DNA of 64,000 nt from Argentina anserina (Eukaryota > Streptophyta > Magnoliopsida > Rosales > Rosaceae). Positions 61,750 to 64,000 of this stretch are shown here, piece by piece; the first letter of the stretch is position 1; the number at the start of each line of letters is the position of its first letter. Made by a program: the position numbers and the translations under genes. Below the pieces are notes generated by a model. It ran no database searches. It was not told the DNA's origin and saw only the letters and a list, made by a program, of their open reading frames with translations. The stretch covers positions 20,584,001 to 20,648,000 of the forward strand of contig NC_065873.1 of assembly GCF_933775445.1 (NCBI RefSeq). The letters are read 5' to 3'.

Positions 61750-62809
61750 AGTCAAATGTAGCTGCTGGTAGCCTGCTACTGTTTTGGATTTCAATCTGGA
61801 TGGTTTGAAGTCAATATAATATTAGAAAAATCTGTTGTGCGAGGAATATCTAAATTCCACGAAATTTATAAATAATAACATTTTAAAATCTATTAACCGC
61901 AAATTCTACTGTTTAGAGAATTGCAAAACTGGAAGGAGATAGAGGAAATAAAATAAAGTACATAGGACAAATCCAATCCAGGCCTTTTATTTGTAATGCG
62001 CGGCTGTAATTCACTCCTGAGGCAATATGAGGGAGAAATATAAGGAGAGGATCCCTTGTTTAATCACAATCCATTTACTTTAGAGTTAATATTGACCCAT
62101 ATTTAGTGTTACACATCTAGTTTAATCACAATCACAATCCAGTTTAAATCACAATCTAAGATCGCGGCTTTGGTAAGAGTTTGGTGTATTGTTTCAGTAG
62201 TACTATAAAACAAGATATTATGATTTAAAATTGAAATAGAAGGTTGGTAGTTTTGTCTAATTCCATTGTTCAAGAAGTACGTGCGTGCATGAATTAGAGT
62301 AGTCTTTACAGTGTTAAAAGGAATACTGCAACCTCATTCTTCCTCTATCTGCTACCGGCCATGGCCAAAAGTATATGTAGAGATAGTCAAGTTAGGTGAT
62401 TAAGTTTATCTTGAATGTTTCATACATAATGACTTATCAAGTTATTGAAAATCGATGGTTGCCGCTGGCAAAGGTTTATCCATGTAAAAAGGAACATAGA
62501 TGCTCGGCTTCGTCCTAGAAGCTACTGCTTAGAGATGCATTATAGGCTCACATGATGTGCAATTAAGCATAGCTAGCGCTTCATAGTGATGCCTTTTTTC
62601 TAGCCAAATAAAATGGAAAAGAACCATATTATTGCAAACTGCTTAGTTTCTAGAAAAAGAAAATGAACGAGCTTAGTTTCTAGAAAAAGAAAAGGAACGA
62701 GAGATCTCGTCAAATGTCTTTGTACATCATGCTATCTATTATTGAGAACATACTACGTAAAGATAATGATCGATTAAAAGAGATTGATTTGAAAAGAAAA
62801 GAAAAGAAA

Positions 62810-62854
<45 letters not shown>

Positions 62855-63378
62855 TTCTAGAGAATTGATTCAATTCAATTGAACTGGCTCTAAGGCTTCT
62901 TTTATTATTATTTTTTGGTAAACAGCTCTAAGGCTTCAAATGACACTAATTGAGAATTTTGAAGTTGATCTAATTTCGGCCAAACAATTAAGTTCTCTAA
63001 GACATTTTTTTTTTTAGTTAGCAGTAGTTTATTAATGTATTTGAGCTGGGAACCGATGAACCGCTTTCGAATTACAAACTGGTCAAACGCAATGTTGCAA
63101 CTCAATGCATACTTAGAGCCAATTAACGATTGAGAGATTATAAGGCCGGATGGTTTTCGATATCGTGATTGTGAGCATTTCAAACAACGATTGAGAAATT
63201 ACTAATGGCGGATTGCTTCATGCACAAGTTTAAAACGAAAGGATCATTTTTTATCTGCTTCAAGTTTGAAGCTTGCTAGCACTTTCACTTGAAATTTAAG
63301 AGCCTTTCCGGCCAACCCAACTCATTTCTTCTCAATGTTGTTTATTTGTACCTTAACGATAGGATTTCGGTCACAAGG
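61750..63378. other. Intergenic sequence with microsatellites and a 33-bp duplication
   Basis: A(G) and (TA)n runs lie at about 62790-62851. GCTTAGTTTCTAGAAAAAGA is repeated in tandem at about 62640-62700. No gene was recognised; the rightmost part is the 3' flank of the PhzF-family gene. Confidence 0.5.
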
Positions 63379-64000
63379 TTAAACTAAAACAGCTCCTTCC
63401 ATGACAGTAACAGCTTTGCCTTGCAGCAGGACCCTCTGATTCTGCTCATCTAGGTGAATGTTTAGTATCCCCCCTCTGGGGGACGCCTGATATGCGACGA
63501 AATCATTCTTCCCCATCTTTTTGCACCAGAATGTTGCTAATGCACAATGTGCACTACCACAAACATGATCCTGAAATGCATAGCATACCACAGTTCTGAT
63601 TTATTTGATTTTAACTCCATAATCGGTTTGATTTCAGTTTAGCCCTCAGTATTGATTCATCGCGATGAACATCATATATGGATGATAAAATGTACTCTAC
63701 CTCATTGATCCGAAAATTTGGCTGAAGAATCTGCTGTAAAAATCTGACTCTGGAGGAGCAATTCCTGTTACAATCACTCCCATCGAGCCCGGAAATTTTT
63801 CAATGGCATCAAAATTTATTTGTAAATCCGCAATAGCGGTTCCTGATGATGGAAGCACAACCTGGACACGTATATTTTCATGTTTGCCACTACTACTAGT
63901 TCTAGTACAAGTACATAAAATACATAGTAAAGCTAGCCACTTGTTCCAGCAAATAAAATCCTTTGAGATTGAAGCTAGAAGCGTTAGTAAAAGTAATGGT
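63379..64000 (-). pseudogene. PhzF-family (phenazine biosynthesis-like) isomerase, 3' part, apparent frameshift
   Basis: The last exon 63570-63379 encodes DHVCGSAHCALATFW...DFVAYQASPRGGILNIHLDEQNQRVLLQGKAVTVMEG-VLV, the conserved C-terminus of plant PhzF-like proteins. The preceding exon 63861-63701 encodes VVLPSSGTAIADL...FYSRFF, after which the family expects ...P-x-x-x-INEDPVCGSAH. The expected NFRINE words are there but in the +1 frame, and the exon is 161 nt where 162 would keep phase. This looks like a one-base deletion near 63721. The usual DPVCGSAH is DHVCGSAH. Upstream exons lie outside the window. PhzF proteins are two-domain epimerase/isomerase-fold enzymes; the plant substrate is not defined. 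A sequencing or assembly indel is a real alternative, in which case this is a functional gene. Confidence 0.75.

Noticed and set aside
1..64000. CRISPR arrays, prokaryotic defence systems, integrated viral genomes, rRNA or tRNA genes
   Set aside because: No evenly spaced short repeats with unique spacers, and no viral or bacterial gene families. No tRNA or rRNA was recognised by eye; tRNAscan-SE and Infernal would settle small RNAs, including snoRNAs in the SmD1 and capping-enzyme introns.

Overview
The window is nuclear DNA of a dicot plant. The evidence is split genes with GT-AG introns and AT-rich introns, plant-only gene families (ALMT, TBL, Gnk2/DUF26, OEP7, EDGP-type aspartic protease-like protein), and abundant plant-type Ty1/copia and TIR transposons. 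The proteins have a Rosaceae flavour (Fragaria/Rosa/Potentilla-like), but that is an impression and not a computed result. No prokaryotic operons, CRISPR arrays or viral genomes were seen.

Layout. 1-10 kb holds a copia 5' end cut by the window edge (1-1030), a small TTA-flanked MITE (1546-1883), a larger TIR element (3914-5370) and a hAT-like element (5771-7988) carrying about 3.5 tandem copies of a ~505-bp unit. 10-12.5 kb holds a six-exon ALMT anion-channel gene (+). 14.4-15.1 kb holds a small two-exon zinc-knuckle-like gene (-), with a partial tandem duplication of its 3' end. 15.3-21.9 kb is a complete but decayed copia element (-) with a perfect CTAAT target-site duplication. 22.7-30.9 kb appears to be a nested pair: a copia-derived LTR element of 7.4 kb with TGGAG duplication, sitting inside an older TIR element. 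31.1-32.3 kb is a decayed copia gag fragment.

32.8-64 kb is the gene-rich half: a ginkbilobin-like secreted protein (+), a trichome-birefringence-like O-acetyltransferase (-), an F-box protein (-), a 560-bp hAT MITE, chloroplast outer envelope OEP7 (-), spliceosomal SmD1 (-), a 17-exon mRNA capping enzyme (+), a broken type I MADS-box-like locus (+), an intronless EDGP/GIP-type aspartic protease-like protein (-), and the 3' end of a PhzF-family gene (-) with an apparent one-base frameshift.

The genes do not form a pathway. They are independent housekeeping and accessory loci (RNA capping, splicing, cell-wall acetylation, secreted defence proteins, anion transport). I see no convincing new multi-gene system. 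The most informative points are the nested transposons with exact duplications, the in-frame stop-free ALMT intron, the start codon of the capping enzyme isolated on its own exon, the GC-rich variable leaders of the two related copia elements, and the two damaged genes.
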